From assembly GCA_965658765.1 (NCBI GenBank), contig CBFHTO010000013.1:1-64000 (forward strand): DNA of 64,000 nt. The letters run 5' to 3'. A model generated the notes under the pieces. It had not been told where the DNA came from. It did not search any database and saw only the letters and a program-made list of their open reading frames with translations. The DNA is from Glaciecola sp965658765 (GTDB taxonomy: Bacteria; Pseudomonadota; Gammaproteobacteria; Enterobacterales; Alteromonadaceae). Shown here in pieces: positions 33,785-43,227 of the stretch; position 1 is the stretch's first letter; every line of letters starts with the position of its first letter. The position numbers and the translations under genes are program-made.

Positions 33785-34639
33785 TTATCCGTGCATAGCA
33801 GATTGTAATTTCTTCATTGCATTTTTTTCGATTTGTCGGACCCTTTCAGCAGACACTTGGTATTCGTCAGCGAGGTCTTGCAAGGTTAGTTTGTCATCCG
33901 CTAGCCAGCGCGTCTCGATGATGTGTTGGCTTCTTTGGTCAAGCGTGCGGATAGCAGCGTGCAAGCGTTTGGTTGCACTAGCATCCCAATCTGTATTAAT
34001 CACGGTTTGCTCAACATCAACGCTTTTGTCTTCTAAATACTGTGCAGGACTAAAACTCGTCGATTCATCATCATCATTGCCAAGGTCAAAGGCAGTGTCT
34101 TGATTCGCCATTCTAGACTCCATCTGCAACACTTCTTTAGTGCTCACTCCCAGCTCTTCCGCAACTTTTTGTACTTCGTCGTGAGTAAACCAACCTAATC
34201 TTTTCTTCGCTTTTCTGAGGTTGAAGAATAACTTGCGCTGCGCTTTTGTTGTCGCAACTTTTACAATACGCCAGTTTTTCAATACAAACTCATGTATCTC
34301 AGCTTTTATCCAATGCACAGCAAAAGAAACAAGTCTAACGCCAACATTTGGATCGAAACGCTTTACCGCCTTCATTAAACCAATATTACCTTCTTGGATT
34401 AAGTCAGCTTGCGGTAGACCATATCCAGCATAAGATTTAGCTATATGAACGACAAAACGAAGATGCGACATAACAAGCGCTCTCGCAGCTTCTAAATCTT
34501 CATTTTCAAACAATTTAATGGCTAAACTTTTTTCCTCTTCCGCAGACAGCATTTCAATGCTTGAAACTGCCTGAACATAACTTTCTATGCTGCCACCATG
34601 GGACACTGTTAAGGCTAAAGCTTGCATATCTTGTTTCAT
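33785..34639 (-). CDS. rpoH: Heat-shock sigma factor RpoH (sigma-32)
   Basis: RpoH directs RNA polymerase to heat-shock promoters. The start at 34639 (284 residues) is set by a GAGGT ribosome site at proper spacing and by MKQDMQALAL matching E. coli MTDKMQSLAL. A longer frame with six more codons lacks both. Regions 2 (HLRFVVHIAKSYAGYGLPQ) and 4 (LADEYQVSAERVRQIEKNA) are intact, and the RpoH box QRKLFFNLRK is exact. It lies near ftsX as in E. coli, but separated by one divergent gene. Confidence 0.97.
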   Translation of the reverse strand: MKQDMQALALTVSHGGSIESYVQAVSSIEMLSAEEEKSLAIKLFENEDLEAARALVMSHLRFVVHIAKSYAGYGLPQADLIQEGNIGLMKAVKRFDPNVGVRLVSFAVHWIKAEIHEFVLKNWRIVKVATTKAQRKLFFNLRKAKKRLGWFTHDEVQKVAEELGVSTKEVLQMESRMANQDTAFDLGNDDDESTSFSPAQYLEDKSVDVEQTVINTDWDASATKRLHAAIRTLDQRSQHIIETRWLADDKLTLQDLADEYQVSAERVRQIEKNAMKKLQSAMHG

Positions 34640-35111
34640 TCTTACCTCATTAATCATGCTGAAATATTAAGACTGCTTATATAGAACCAAAGTTCCGTAT
34701 ATTTATTTCATCAGTTTTTTTGGACATCCTTACAGATGTCGGGTCACCGAATAAAAACTCAAGTCTTTTTCTTGATTTTCTTTATCGTAATTATATTACG
34801 TCTGTTCAAAACTACCAACCTCAGGTAGCAAATAAAATGTTAAATATTATTTATAATGGGCAATTTAGAACAAATCCTCGTTTACCTCGTTAAACTGTTG
34901 ACGAAATGAACACTCAAGACGATACTAACTATCGAACACTTGGTACGGTTGATTTTTGCGATATGGTTTTGCAGCAAAGGTAAACAGGACCTAAACAATC
35001 TGGAAACTCTCTTAATCGAGAGCACCTCACCTGATTAGATTTTATCAACTGCCCATTGATTAAAATGGCGCTATTTGTGGGGCCAACGAACTTGATATCG
35101 GATTCTAATAA
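34640..35111. promoter_or_regulatory. Divergent rpoH and EAL-HDOD upstream region
   Basis: This 472-bp region must carry promoters for both neighbours. It contains a GACATC/GATGTC hairpin at 34734-34751 next to a T-run, and a short CTCTC/GAGAG hairpin near 35008. I could not settle on sigma-32, sigma-E or sigma-70 hexamers by eye. A 25-codon frame at 34906 has no ribosome site and is not called. Confidence 0.4.
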
Positions 35112-36350
35112 ATGACCAATATTTTCGCGAGAGAACCTGTCTTTGACATAAGAAAAAAGCTTTTTGCGTATCAGTTTTTCTTTAGAGATAGCACATCGGG
35201 CAGTTTTCCAGTAAATATGCAACATCTTCAGGCTAGTGAGAGTGAATCTCAGGGCTTGAGTATAGATGACTTACTGCAAACTCAGACCACCATAGTAAAT
35301 TTACTCCCTGATTCTCTCACTGACTTCGCAGACTATTTTGCACCTGATGACGTCATCATTGAAATCTCAGAATTGAGTTCTGAGCCGAGTTCCGAGCTAC
35401 TGCAACAACTATTGATACTAAAAAATAAAGGATTTCAGTTGATTGCTCAGAGCAATCAAATTAACTGGTCAAAATTTTTAGCGCTCTGCAATTTCGTTAA
35501 AGTAAATATCAACAGCACTAGTTTAGAAGAAATTCAAACCATCAAGGGTGCTTTACGAAACGAGAATGTTAAGATTATTGCTACGCAAGTGCATTCTGGT
35601 GAGCAATTCGAACGGTGTGCAAACTACGGTTTTGATTATGTTCAAGGTTTTTTCTTTTTGGACAAGATTTCTAAAAAGCAAAAAAGTTTACCTGCCAGCA
35701 AAATCGCTTATATGCAATTGATGACAGAAATATCAAAACCTCAAATTGACATAAAAACCTTGCAACATATCTTTGAAAAAGACCCTACGTTGTCGTTTTT
35801 GTTGATTAAGTTCATCAATAATCCATTAGTGAATAAATCTTTCAAAATCACCAGCATTCGCCACGCATTAAATTACCTTGGCGAGTTGATGGTTAGACGT
35901 TTTGTCGCAATCATTTCTCTAGCAGGGCTGAGTTCAGATAAGCCAAGTGAATTACTTAATCTATCTTTATCAAGAGCAAAATACTGCGAAATGCTGGATG
36001 CCGAACTCGCTGATAAAGCCGATGCGATGTCAGCATTTTTAGTTGGCTTGTTCTCATTAATCGACATTATCTTAGATAAATCTTTGGACGAGCTGCTTAA
36101 TTCATTGGATCTCGACGACAAGATCACAAACGCCTTGCTAGAAAAAAACGGGATTTATTACGTAATACTCTCTAGTGCACAAGCGATGGAATCAGCGGAT
36201 TGGCATAGTCTTATTGAAGTCAGTAATCAACTAAATGTCACGCAAGAACAGTTGTTTGATTTCCATCGAGAGTCTGTAAGGTGGCAAAATGAAATGACGT
36301 CTGCAGTATCGACAATGTATCCCGAAGCGCAGGCAAGCAGTAACTATTAA
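35112..36350 (+). CDS. EAL-HDOD protein with degenerate EAL domain
   Basis: The 412-residue cytoplasmic protein has an N-terminal EAL-like domain (1-200) and a C-terminal HDOD domain (about 200-390), the YuxH/CdgJ layout. The family's RQPI-YELLFR pattern becomes AREPVFDI...YQFFFRD here, with Gln where the catalytic Glu of the EAL motif stands. Other metal ligands are not evident either, so phosphodiesterase activity is unlikely. Relatives in Vibrio affect motility by protein contacts. It sits between rpoH and ftsX, which usually adjoin. Confidence 0.85.
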   Translation: MTNIFAREPVFDIRKKLFAYQFFFRDSTSGSFPVNMQHLQASESESQGLSIDDLLQTQTTIVNLLPDSLTDFADYFAPDDVIIEISELSSEPSSELLQQLLILKNKGFQLIAQSNQINWSKFLALCNFVKVNINSTSLEEIQTIKGALRNENVKIIATQVHSGEQFERCANYGFDYVQGFFFLDKISKKQKSLPASKIAYMQLMTEISKPQIDIKTLQHIFEKDPTLSFLLIKFINNPLVNKSFKITSIRHALNYLGELMVRRFVAIISLAGLSSDKPSELLNLSLSRAKYCEMLDAELADKADAMSAFLVGLFSLIDIILDKSLDELLNSLDLDDKITNALLEKNGIYYVILSSAQAMESADWHSLIEVSNQLNVTQEQLFDFHRESVRWQNEMTSAVSTMYPEAQASSNY

Positions 36351-36359
36351 TAATAGGCT

Positions 36360-37340
36360 CTATTCGGGTTCAATCTCGTTGACATGTTTTTTGACAGACA
36401 AAAACGAACCCGCCAGGCCTAGTGCTACTGATAGGCATAACATAAAAAAGAGTGCACTCGCGCTCAGTCCAGTGATGTCTAGGTCTAACTTATACAACTC
36501 CAATAAGCCTTCTAAACTCCATCCGATCCATAACAAAATAATAGTAACCGTAAGCCATGCCATTAAACCTCCCAATAAGCCATACCAAAAGCCAGTATAT
36601 AAAAATGGCCTCTGTATAAAAGCATCGGTTGCGCCGACCAACTTCATTACTAGGATCTCGTCACGCTTATTCATAATATTGAGTCTAATCGTATTACCTA
36701 TGATTAAAACTACGGCAAAAAATAACAAAATAGCTAATACATAAACTAGCTCTTTGGCAATAGAAAGCAGAGCGTAAAGGCGCTCTAGCCATTCTATGTC
36801 TAACTTACCTTGATCGACTTCTCGCTCCTTGCGCAATTTATTAAGTAAAATTTCAGCCGCCCTTGGAGTCGCATGTTTGGACGTGGGCGTCACTAAAACG
36901 ACCGCTGGTAGAGGGTTTGAATCTAAGTAATTAAGCGCCTCACCGAGCCCTGACAAACGTTGAAATTCATCGAGTGCTTTGCTCGGAGATATATAGCTCA
37001 CTTCGCTTATTTCATTCCAAGTAGAGATGCGCGAAATCAGTTGATTGACTTGCTGTTCGCTAGTATTTTCATTTAAGAATAAAGAGATTTCGCTAGCTTG
37101 TTGCCATTCATCGGTGATGTTTTGTGTATTGTCCACCATGATAAAAAGTGTGCTAGGCAAAGTTATGCTGAAACCAAGTACGCCGATCGTCATCAAAGAG
37201 GCAAAAGGGGTACGATATAGCTCCCCAAGGCTATTTACACATTGGCGAACGTGATCAGTAAAAAACATGATAATTTTCTGAAGCAAGCCTAACTTGTTTT
37301 TACTCGCGCCATGCTGCCGCCCATTAAATAACAGACTCAT
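36360..37340 (-). CDS. ftsX: Cell division protein FtsX
   Basis: FtsX is the membrane partner of FtsE and controls cell wall amidases at the septum. The protein has the expected cytoplasmic N-terminal segment, four membrane helices and the periplasmic domain after the first (residues about 70-190, WQQASEISLFLNE). I prefer the ATG at 37340, which overlaps the ftsE stop (ATGA) and has GAGGA six bases upstream. An ATG two codons earlier is possible. 326 residues (E. coli 352). Confidence 0.94.
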   Translation of the reverse strand: MSLLFNGRQHGASKNKLGLLQKIIMFFTDHVRQCVNSLGELYRTPFASLMTIGVLGFSITLPSTLFIMVDNTQNITDEWQQASEISLFLNENTSEQQVNQLISRISTWNEISEVSYISPSKALDEFQRLSGLGEALNYLDSNPLPAVVLVTPTSKHATPRAAEILLNKLRKEREVDQGKLDIEWLERLYALLSIAKELVYVLAILLFFAVVLIIGNTIRLNIMNKRDEILVMKLVGATDAFIQRPFLYTGFWYGLLGGLMAWLTVTIILLWIGWSLEGLLELYKLDLDITGLSASALFFMLCLSVALGLAGSFLSVKKHVNEIEPE

Positions 37341-38026
37341 AACCATTCCTCGGTTGCTTCTTGAGACAAACCGTCGGTGATCATTCTTCCTTTTTTTAAG
37401 GTCAATGTTCTGTACTTCATACGAGCAATTAAACCTAGATCATGTGTCGCAATAAATACCGATACACCTGCTGCATTGAAGTCCTCAAACAAACGAATAA
37501 TCTCCATCGAAAGCTTTGGATCGAGGTTACCGGTTGGCTCATCAGCGAGCAATAGTGGCGGACGATTCACAACGGCCCTCGCAATCCCTACTCGCTGCTG
37601 TTCTCCGCCGGAAAGTGTGATTGGAGCATTTCGTATTTTGTCACGTAAACCGACCATCTCAAGCGCCGCGTCGACTCTTTTTTGTATCACTTTTCGAGTA
37701 TTGCCCTCGATCACTAATGGTAATGCAACATTATCAAACACTGATTTGTCCATTAGTAGTTGGTGACTTTGAAAAATCATCCCTATGTCTCTACGAATAT
37801 AGGCAATTTGCTTTCGTTTTATACTGCCGAGGTCGTGGCCATTTATAAGCACTTTACCTACGGTTGGGCGCTCCATGATACTGATTAACTTCAGTAAAGT
37901 ACTTTTCCCGGCTCCAGAATGACCGGTAAGAAATGCCATTTCACCTCTCTCGACGTGGAAATTGACTTTGCTTAGTGCTTGTTGCCCGCCTGAATAGGTT
38001 TTACTGACGTTCTCAAAGTTGATCAT
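37337..38026 (-). CDS. ftsE: Cell division ATP-binding protein FtsE
   Basis: FtsE is the ABC ATPase of the FtsEX complex. The 229 residues show Walker A GHSGAGKST, the signature LSGGEQQR, Walker B LLLADEPTGNLD and the switch His in IATHDL. It is cotranscribed with ftsX (4-bp overlap). ftsY lies 113 bp upstream on the same strand, as in the usual ftsYEX block. Confidence 0.96.
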   Translation of the reverse strand: MINFENVSKTYSGGQQALSKVNFHVERGEMAFLTGHSGAGKSTLLKLISIMERPTVGKVLINGHDLGSIKRKQIAYIRRDIGMIFQSHQLLMDKSVFDNVALPLVIEGNTRKVIQKRVDAALEMVGLRDKIRNAPITLSGGEQQRVGIARAVVNRPPLLLADEPTGNLDPKLSMEIIRLFEDFNAAGVSVFIATHDLGLIARMKYRTLTLKKGRMITDGLSQEATEEWL

Positions 38027-38139
38027 GGTCGATTATTCTTATTTTGAATGCTCGTTAAATTTGCGTCGTTAACATTTTTATTTTAAAGCTTATTTCTTCC
38101 AAACTACCGCCTTGTTACTAATACGCAGACTGTGAGACT

Positions 38140-39555
38140 TTAGTTGTCTTCAGCAAATAAGGCATCAACAAAGGCTTTAGACTCAAAGGGTCTAAGGTCA
38201 TCGATGCCCTCTCCAATACCAATATACCTGACAGGGATCTTAAATTCATTCGCCAACGCAAAAATGACACCGCCTTTTGCACTGCCATCCAACTTTGTCA
38301 GATTAATACCAGTTATACCTACAGCTTCATTGAAAATTTTTGTTTGGCTAACCGCGTTCTGACCCGTGCTTGCATCCAAGGTCAACATAATTTCGTGAGG
38401 CGCGTGCGGGTCGAGCTTTTTCATAACTCTGACGACTTTTTTTAGCTCTTCAATCAAGTTGTCTTTGTTTTGCAAACGCCCTGCCGTATCTGCAATTAAA
38501 ATATCAGCCTTTTTTGCTTTTGCCGATGCAATCGCATCAAAAATCACTGAAGCGCTGTCGGCACCGGTTTGTTGAGCTACGACGGGAATATCATTTCTTT
38601 CTCCCCATACTTGTAATTGCTCTACTGCGGCGGCCCTAAAAGTGTCGCCAGCAGCAAGCATGACGCTTTTGCCTTGCGCCTGATATTGTTTTGCCAACTT
38701 ACCAATTGTCGTCGTTTTACCTACTCCATTTACCCCAACCATGAGTATTACAAAAGGTTGCTTGTTGCCTTCGCTATCTGATGGTGCAGTAAGGTCAAGC
38801 GGCTTGTTCACTCCATCGAGTATTTCTTGCATTTGTTTTTGCAAAAGATCCGACAAAGCATTCGCGTCTTTTAACTGTGCCCGGCCAGCCGACTTTGTTA
38901 GTTGATCAATAATTACCTTCGTCGTATTCATACCGACATCTGCTAACAGAAGTTGTGTTTCTAAATCTTCATATAATTCGTCATCAATGGTTTGACCGGC
39001 AAATATTTTGCTAAATCCACTACCAATATTCGCTTTTGTTCTAGATAGACTATCTCGCAGGCGGGCAAACAGCCCTTTTTTGTCTTTCTTTTGCTTAGAT
39101 TCTTCGTCGCTCTCGGTTACCGACTCAATATCAACGTTATCTTGCAAATTGAGCGGCTCTTGATTCGAGGTCTGCTCTTGCACTTGTTCGTCGACGGCTC
39201 GAGATTCATCTTTAAATTCTGCTTCAGTTGCAGTCAGCACCTTAGTGACCGTATCATCCGAATCTAGGCTTTTAGCTGTGATTTCGTCTAAGTCAATCTC
39301 TGCAGATGATGAGCTTACTGAATCTTGGGAGTCTTCTTGCTTATCTTGTACTTCCTCGTCGACACTACTTTTAACTGTCCCTTCATCGACTTGAGTGATA
39401 TTTTCTGATGCAGCGTCATCCGGGGTTTCATCGACGCTCGTATTCAACTCACCCTTATTATTTTCAGTGTCAAGAGTGTCGTTTTCACTAGTTTTATTGT
39501 TATTTCCTTCGTTCGATGCTTTTTCTTTTTTAAACCAACTGAATAATTTCGACAT
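38140..39555 (-). CDS. ftsY: Signal recognition particle receptor FtsY
   Basis: FtsY docks ribosome-SRP complexes at the inner membrane. The 471-residue protein has a 155-residue acidic N-terminal A region (rich in D, E, S, T) behind the basic amphipathic start MSKLFSWFKKEK. The NG domain follows, with G1 GVNGVGKTT, G2 DTFRAAA, G3 DTAGR and G4 TKLDGSAKGG. Length and order fit gammaproteobacterial FtsY. It is divergent from rsmD, 73 bp apart. Confidence 0.97.
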   Translation of the reverse strand: MSKLFSWFKKEKASNEGNNNKTSENDTLDTENNKGELNTSVDETPDDAASENITQVDEGTVKSSVDEEVQDKQEDSQDSVSSSSAEIDLDEITAKSLDSDDTVTKVLTATEAEFKDESRAVDEQVQEQTSNQEPLNLQDNVDIESVTESDEESKQKKDKKGLFARLRDSLSRTKANIGSGFSKIFAGQTIDDELYEDLETQLLLADVGMNTTKVIIDQLTKSAGRAQLKDANALSDLLQKQMQEILDGVNKPLDLTAPSDSEGNKQPFVILMVGVNGVGKTTTIGKLAKQYQAQGKSVMLAAGDTFRAAAVEQLQVWGERNDIPVVAQQTGADSASVIFDAIASAKAKKADILIADTAGRLQNKDNLIEELKKVVRVMKKLDPHAPHEIMLTLDASTGQNAVSQTKIFNEAVGITGINLTKLDGSAKGGVIFALANEFKIPVRYIGIGEGIDDLRPFESKAFVDALFAEDN

Positions 39556-39628
39556 CTTTGCTCACACTTTGCTATCTAATTCTTGATATAATTTCTGTAA
39601 TCTCTATATGATAGCACTTTGAGCACCC

Positions 39629-40243
39629 ATGCCGCCAATATCAAAACATCGCACACATACGCAAAACAAGAAGAAAAACAACTCTCGTGGATTGGTACGA
39701 ATCATTGCTGGTAAGCATCGAGGCCGACGTCTGCCTGTATTGATGCACGAAGGGCTTAGACCAACTTCCGACCGAGTAAAAGAAACCTTGTTTAATTGGT
39801 TGATGTTAGAAATCAATCAATCTCGTTGTTTAGATTTATTTGCGGGTAGTGGAAGTTTAGGAATTGAAGCATTATCACGAGGGGCCGGCTGGGTTGATTT
39901 TGTTGAAGCTGATCAATCTGTTGCGAAAAAAATTAGTACTAATTTGCAAACATTACGCGAGCAAGACAATTCCCGATTAACGGTGGGTGATGCACTAACT
40001 ATGGTCGAGGGTATCAAATCGCCCTATGATATTGTGTTCATCGATCCGCCTTTCGGTAAAGAATTAGTTGAAAGGGTTGTTGATGGGCTCATCAATAAGC
40101 AAGGCATTAAAGACGAAGGCTTTATTTATATCGAGAGTGGCCACAGCGATAGCTATCAACTGCCGAAGGAATTAATCGAGAAAAAGCATATTAAAACTAG
40201 CCAAGTTAACGCAACCTTATATCAGCTAGTATTGAATCCCTAA
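39629..40243 (+). CDS. rsmD: 16S rRNA (guanine966-N2)-methyltransferase RsmD
   Basis: RsmD methylates G966 of 16S rRNA. The 204-residue protein has a basic start and RIIAGKHRGRRL, then SAM motif I DLFAGSGSLGIEALSRGA and catalytic DPPF (IDPPFGKEL). It lies beside ftsY, as in E. coli. The 3' end overlaps the convergent yjaG gene by 18 bp. Confidence 0.95.
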   Translation: MPPISKHRTHTQNKKKNNSRGLVRIIAGKHRGRRLPVLMHEGLRPTSDRVKETLFNWLMLEINQSRCLDLFAGSGSLGIEALSRGAGWVDFVEADQSVAKKISTNLQTLREQDNSRLTVGDALTMVEGIKSPYDIVFIDPPFGKELVERVVDGLINKQGIKDEGFIYIESGHSDSYQLPKELIEKKHIKTSQVNATLYQLVLNP

Positions 40244-40849
40244 ACTACTCACCCCTTCTGCAATAATGTCTCTGCGTAACTCTTGGATGGTTTGTGCGTC
40301 GAGTTTGCTTGAAGAGATGTATTCATATAATGCGATTTGAGTATGTATTTCGTGTTGCATGAGAGGGTCTGAGCGAATTTGTTGGTTATCAATCTCAAAC
40401 TCTTCACCATTTAGGCCACTCTTATTCTCAGCTTCTTCTTGTATACAGGCAATAACATATGCTTCGACTGAGCCTTGACTCAATTTTGCCACCGTTACTG
40501 CTGGCTTTTCATGCTCACTTATGAAACTTTGCAAAAGTACGCTCAATGCCATGCAATAGTCCAGCGCTGGGTATACGGCAAAATTATCAAAATCTTCTAT
40601 GTCAGGCGTGATTTCTTCTAATTTTTGTAGTTGTACTTCTACATTGAATTTACTTTTCACGTTAGCGCTCTTTTCCCAAATTAAACTGAGGATATTGGCA
40701 GCGAGCTCAGCATCGCCAAAACCTGTCGCTTTGCAGAAGAGTTGATAATTAGGCAGCATTCTTTGTAAAAGAGTACAAGCTAAAATTACACCTTTTGAGC
40801 TCGATAAACTTCGTATATTTGCGAAAGTATTAAGTTTTGATTCTTGCAA
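40226..40849 (-). CDS. yjaG: YjaG family (DUF416) protein
   Basis: This 207-residue cytoplasmic protein of unknown function matches E. coli YjaG along its length (PNYQLFCKATGFGDAEL, LSLIWE, YPALDYCMALSVLL, LRRDIIAEGVSSLGI). It is mostly helical. The only obvious oddity is the 18-bp tail-to-tail overlap with rsmD. It probably has its own promoter in the 112 bp upstream. Confidence 0.9.
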   Translation of the reverse strand: MQESKLNTFANIRSLSSSKGVILACTLLQRMLPNYQLFCKATGFGDAELAANILSLIWEKSANVKSKFNVEVQLQKLEEITPDIEDFDNFAVYPALDYCMALSVLLQSFISEHEKPAVTVAKLSQGSVEAYVIACIQEEAENKSGLNGEEFEIDNQQIRSDPLMQHEIHTQIALYEYISSSKLDAQTIQELRRDIIAEGVSSLGIQY

Positions 40850-40961
40850 GTCTTAGTTATCCTTATAGCCTACATATTAAATATTCATGCAATGATACGC
40901 GTATTCTGAATGATGCCTTATGGATTAGTTGCTCCATTATGACATCGTTTTTTTTAATCCA

Positions 40962-41561
40962 TCAAGCAATGATATGCTTCAAATAAAGGCCAATACCGTT
41001 CAGCAACATCTGAATGGCTATCATCACCAATATCATACCCATTAGCCTCTCTAGTGCCCTAAGACCCTTGTCAGTCAGTAGTTTATGTACTTTATTAGAG
41101 AGTAACAAAATACTTGCACTTAAGGCCCAAGCAATAAGTAAGGCTAGGCTCCAATGCATCATTTTATTGGGCTCTTGATTAGCCAGTAGGATTAATGCAG
41201 CCATGGTTGACGGCCCCGCGATCATAGGCACCGCCAAAGGGACTATTAAAGGTTCTTCTCCCTCCGGTAAATTCATAAGACCACCTGGCTTTGGAAAAAT
41301 CATCTTGATAGCAATAAGAAAAAGGATGATACCGCCGGCAATACTGACTGTTTCTTGCTCTACTTTTAAAAAGTCTAGTAAGCCCTGACCACTGAACAAA
41401 AAAATGAACAATATTATGAGAGCAATCATTAATTCTCTAAAAATAATCCACTTTTTCCGTTTTTCATCAATGGATTTTAATACACTCATGTATATAGGCA
41501 GATTGCCTAAAGGATCCATTATGAGAAACAACATTGTTGCTGCGGATAAAACATCTAGCAT
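40962..41561 (-). CDS. MarC family (YhgN-type) membrane protein
   Basis: The 199-residue inner membrane protein has six predicted helices and the MarC signatures LIMDPLGNLPIY near the start and PLAVPMIAGPSTMA in the middle. MarC was once linked to multidrug resistance, but that has not held up, and the function is unknown. It is divergent from a small HTH gene across 160 bp that contain an inverted repeat. Confidence 0.9.
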   Translation of the reverse strand: MLDVLSAATMLFLIMDPLGNLPIYMSVLKSIDEKRKKWIIFRELMIALIILFIFLFSGQGLLDFLKVEQETVSIAGGIILFLIAIKMIFPKPGGLMNLPEGEEPLIVPLAVPMIAGPSTMAALILLANQEPNKMMHWSLALLIAWALSASILLLSNKVHKLLTDKGLRALERLMGMILVMIAIQMLLNGIGLYLKHIIA

Positions 41562-41638
41562 GCCGCGATTCCTGGTTTACTGGGAGACCTGCGCTATGCC
41601 AGCCCCTACAAAATATTTTGAATTTTAGACGCTTGTAA

Positions 41639-41673
41639 TACCAAAAGCTCTAATCATTATTAAAATTTTGGTA
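41639..41673. promoter_or_regulatory. Inverted repeat between marC and the HTH gene
   Basis: TACCAAAA and TTTTGGTA form perfect 8-bp arms spaced 19 bases apart in the divergent promoter region, with TATATT just after the second arm. A dimeric regulator could bind here, and the adjacent HTH protein is an obvious but untested candidate. Confidence 0.4.
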
Positions 41674-41721
41674 TATTGTGTCGTTAAAGTAACACTACAA
41701 ACAACACAATACGGAATATTT

Positions 41722-41904
41722 ATGACCTTAATGACAGTGAGCGAAGTAGCCGAATTCCTTGGTGTTCAAGAATCTCGCGTCCAAAGATTGGAGCGCGAAC
41801 ATTTACTTGTTGCATCAGAAAAAAACGCTGAAGACGAGCCTATGTTTAACCAAAGCGACGTCGCCAAGTACAAAGAGCTAGCAGAGCGCTTAGGTGGATT
41901 GTAA
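41722..41904 (+). CDS. Small helix-turn-helix DNA-binding protein, 60 residues
   Basis: The product is little more than one winged-helix module of the MerR/excisionase type: MTVSEVAEFLGVQESRVQRLE is the helix-turn-helix and MFNQSDVAKYKELAERLGG the second helix pair. I start at the ATG at 41722 (GGA upstream) rather than at codons further upstream that add an unrelated leader. No integrase or phage gene is nearby, so it is probably a chromosomal regulator rather than an excisionase. Target unknown. Confidence 0.75.
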   Translation: MTLMTVSEVAEFLGVQESRVQRLEREHLLVASEKNAEDEPMFNQSDVAKYKELAERLGGL

Positions 41905-41916
41905 GCGCTCATAGTC

Positions 41917-43227
41917 TTACCGCTGCAAAATCGCTTTTGCGATACTTCTAACACCTAGGCCGGTTCCACCTGCTGGCATAAGATCGGTTGCATTACGACT
42001 GTAAGCAGCCGCTAAATCGATATGCAACCATTCTGCTGATTGCCAATCGACAAATCGAGATAGAAATCCTGCAGCGTTTGACGCCCCTCCGCCCCCACCG
42101 CCTTTCTGTGGACGACTGTTCGCGGTATCAGCAAAGGGCGAAGGGCATTGCTCTTGATGCCAAGGCTCGAGAGGTAAAGGCCAATGCCATTCACTCTCGG
42201 ATTTGCTTATTTCAATAAATTCCTTTGATGCACTTTCGCTCAAGCTAAACACCGCATTGTATTCTCTACCCACTGCCATAACTGCCGCTCCCGTGAGTGT
42301 TGCTGCATCAATGATGTATTTCGCGTTTGTTTCACAAGCAGCCATTAAACCATCGGCAAGAACTAAGCGCCCTTCTGCATCAGTGTTGACGATTTCTACA
42401 CTAGTGCCATTTTTATACGTGATAATGTCACCTAATTTGTATGCGTGACCACTTATCAAGTTTTCAGCACAACACACATAAAACTTAACGCGCTTTTTTA
42501 GTCCTTGCATAATCGCAAAACCTAAGGCGCCCGAAAGGGTTGCGGCGCCGCCCATATCACACTTCATATCAAGCATACCCTCGCTCGACTTTATAGAGTA
42601 ACCACCACTGTCGAAGGTAATGCCTTTTCCTACTAATGCGGTAACGACTTCCGCTTCCTCGTTACCGCTAGGGTTAAAGTCAACTTCTAGTAATACTGGT
42701 GGTCTATCACTGCCTCGACCAACCTCATAAATTCCCATCCAGCCAGCATCTTTTAGTTCGGTTCCGGTCCAACGTTGCGACCGGGTGCTATTAGGCGCAA
42801 GTGACAAAAGCCAGTCTTCAATCTGATTAGCGAGTTGTTCCGGAGACATTTTCTCAGGTGTTTGATCAATCAAACCTTTAGTAAACAGCAATGCATCCAA
42901 ATAATTATCCAAGCTAAGGTTTGTTTCATCCTTCGAGTCTGAAGCATTTTGTATCCACTTAAATTCACCATCAAAATCAGAAGCACAAAAACTCTGCACA
43001 AAAACCTGCTGCTGAAGCGTCGTCCAATTTCCTATAAATTCTACTTTTGAAACGCCAACATTGGCTATTTTACGCGCCGCCTTTTGTAGAGGACGCAACC
43101 AATTTTTCGCCAGTTCCTCTGGCTGAAGATGAATGGTAGCGCCATGAGAACTAAATGAAACCAATGCCTTATTTGGATAGGGCGCTGAAGCTGGGATATG
43201 AGACAAGGTAACACTAAAATGGGACAT
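41917..43227 (-). CDS. pepB: Aminopeptidase B, M17 family (PepB)
   Basis: This cytosolic leucyl-type aminopeptidase needs two metal ions. The 436 residues align with E. coli PepB (427) throughout, including VGKGITFDSGGYSIK, MKCDMGGAAT, the M17 signature NTDAEGRLVLADGL and the closing TGLGVRSIAKAIL. PepB is distinguished from PepA by this shorter N-terminal domain. In E. coli pepB lies in the isc region; here it is beside a small HTH gene instead. A Gly-rich GGGGGGAS loop near residue 382 stands out. Confidence 0.93.
   Translation of the reverse strand: MSHFSVTLSHIPASAPYPNKALVSFSSHGATIHLQPEELAKNWLRPLQKAARKIANVGVSKVEFIGNWTTLQQQVFVQSFCASDFDGEFKWIQNASDSKDETNLSLDNYLDALLFTKGLIDQTPEKMSPEQLANQIEDWLLSLAPNSTRSQRWTGTELKDAGWMGIYEVGRGSDRPPVLLEVDFNPSGNEEAEVVTALVGKGITFDSGGYSIKSSEGMLDMKCDMGGAATLSGALGFAIMQGLKKRVKFYVCCAENLISGHAYKLGDIITYKNGTSVEIVNTDAEGRLVLADGLMAACETNAKYIIDAATLTGAAVMAVGREYNAVFSLSESASKEFIEISKSESEWHWPLPLEPWHQEQCPSPFADTANSRPQKGGGGGGASNAAGFLSRFVDWQSAEWLHIDLAAAYSRNATDLMPAGGTGLGVRSIAKAILQR

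Noticed and set aside
34640..34657. Six-codon longer N-terminus for RpoH
   Set aside because: The extra ATG is upstream of the GAGGT ribosome site that fits the next ATG, and E. coli RpoH begins at the equivalent of the later one.
34906..34983. 25-codon frame (MNTQDDTNYR...) between rpoH and the EAL-HDOD gene
   Set aside because: No ribosome site, no promoter or terminator, and such short frames are expected by chance in a 470-bp gap.
34929..35225. 98-codon minus-strand frame across the start of the EAL-HDOD gene
   Set aside because: It overlaps the conserved N-terminus of the real gene and has no recognisable domain or ribosome site.
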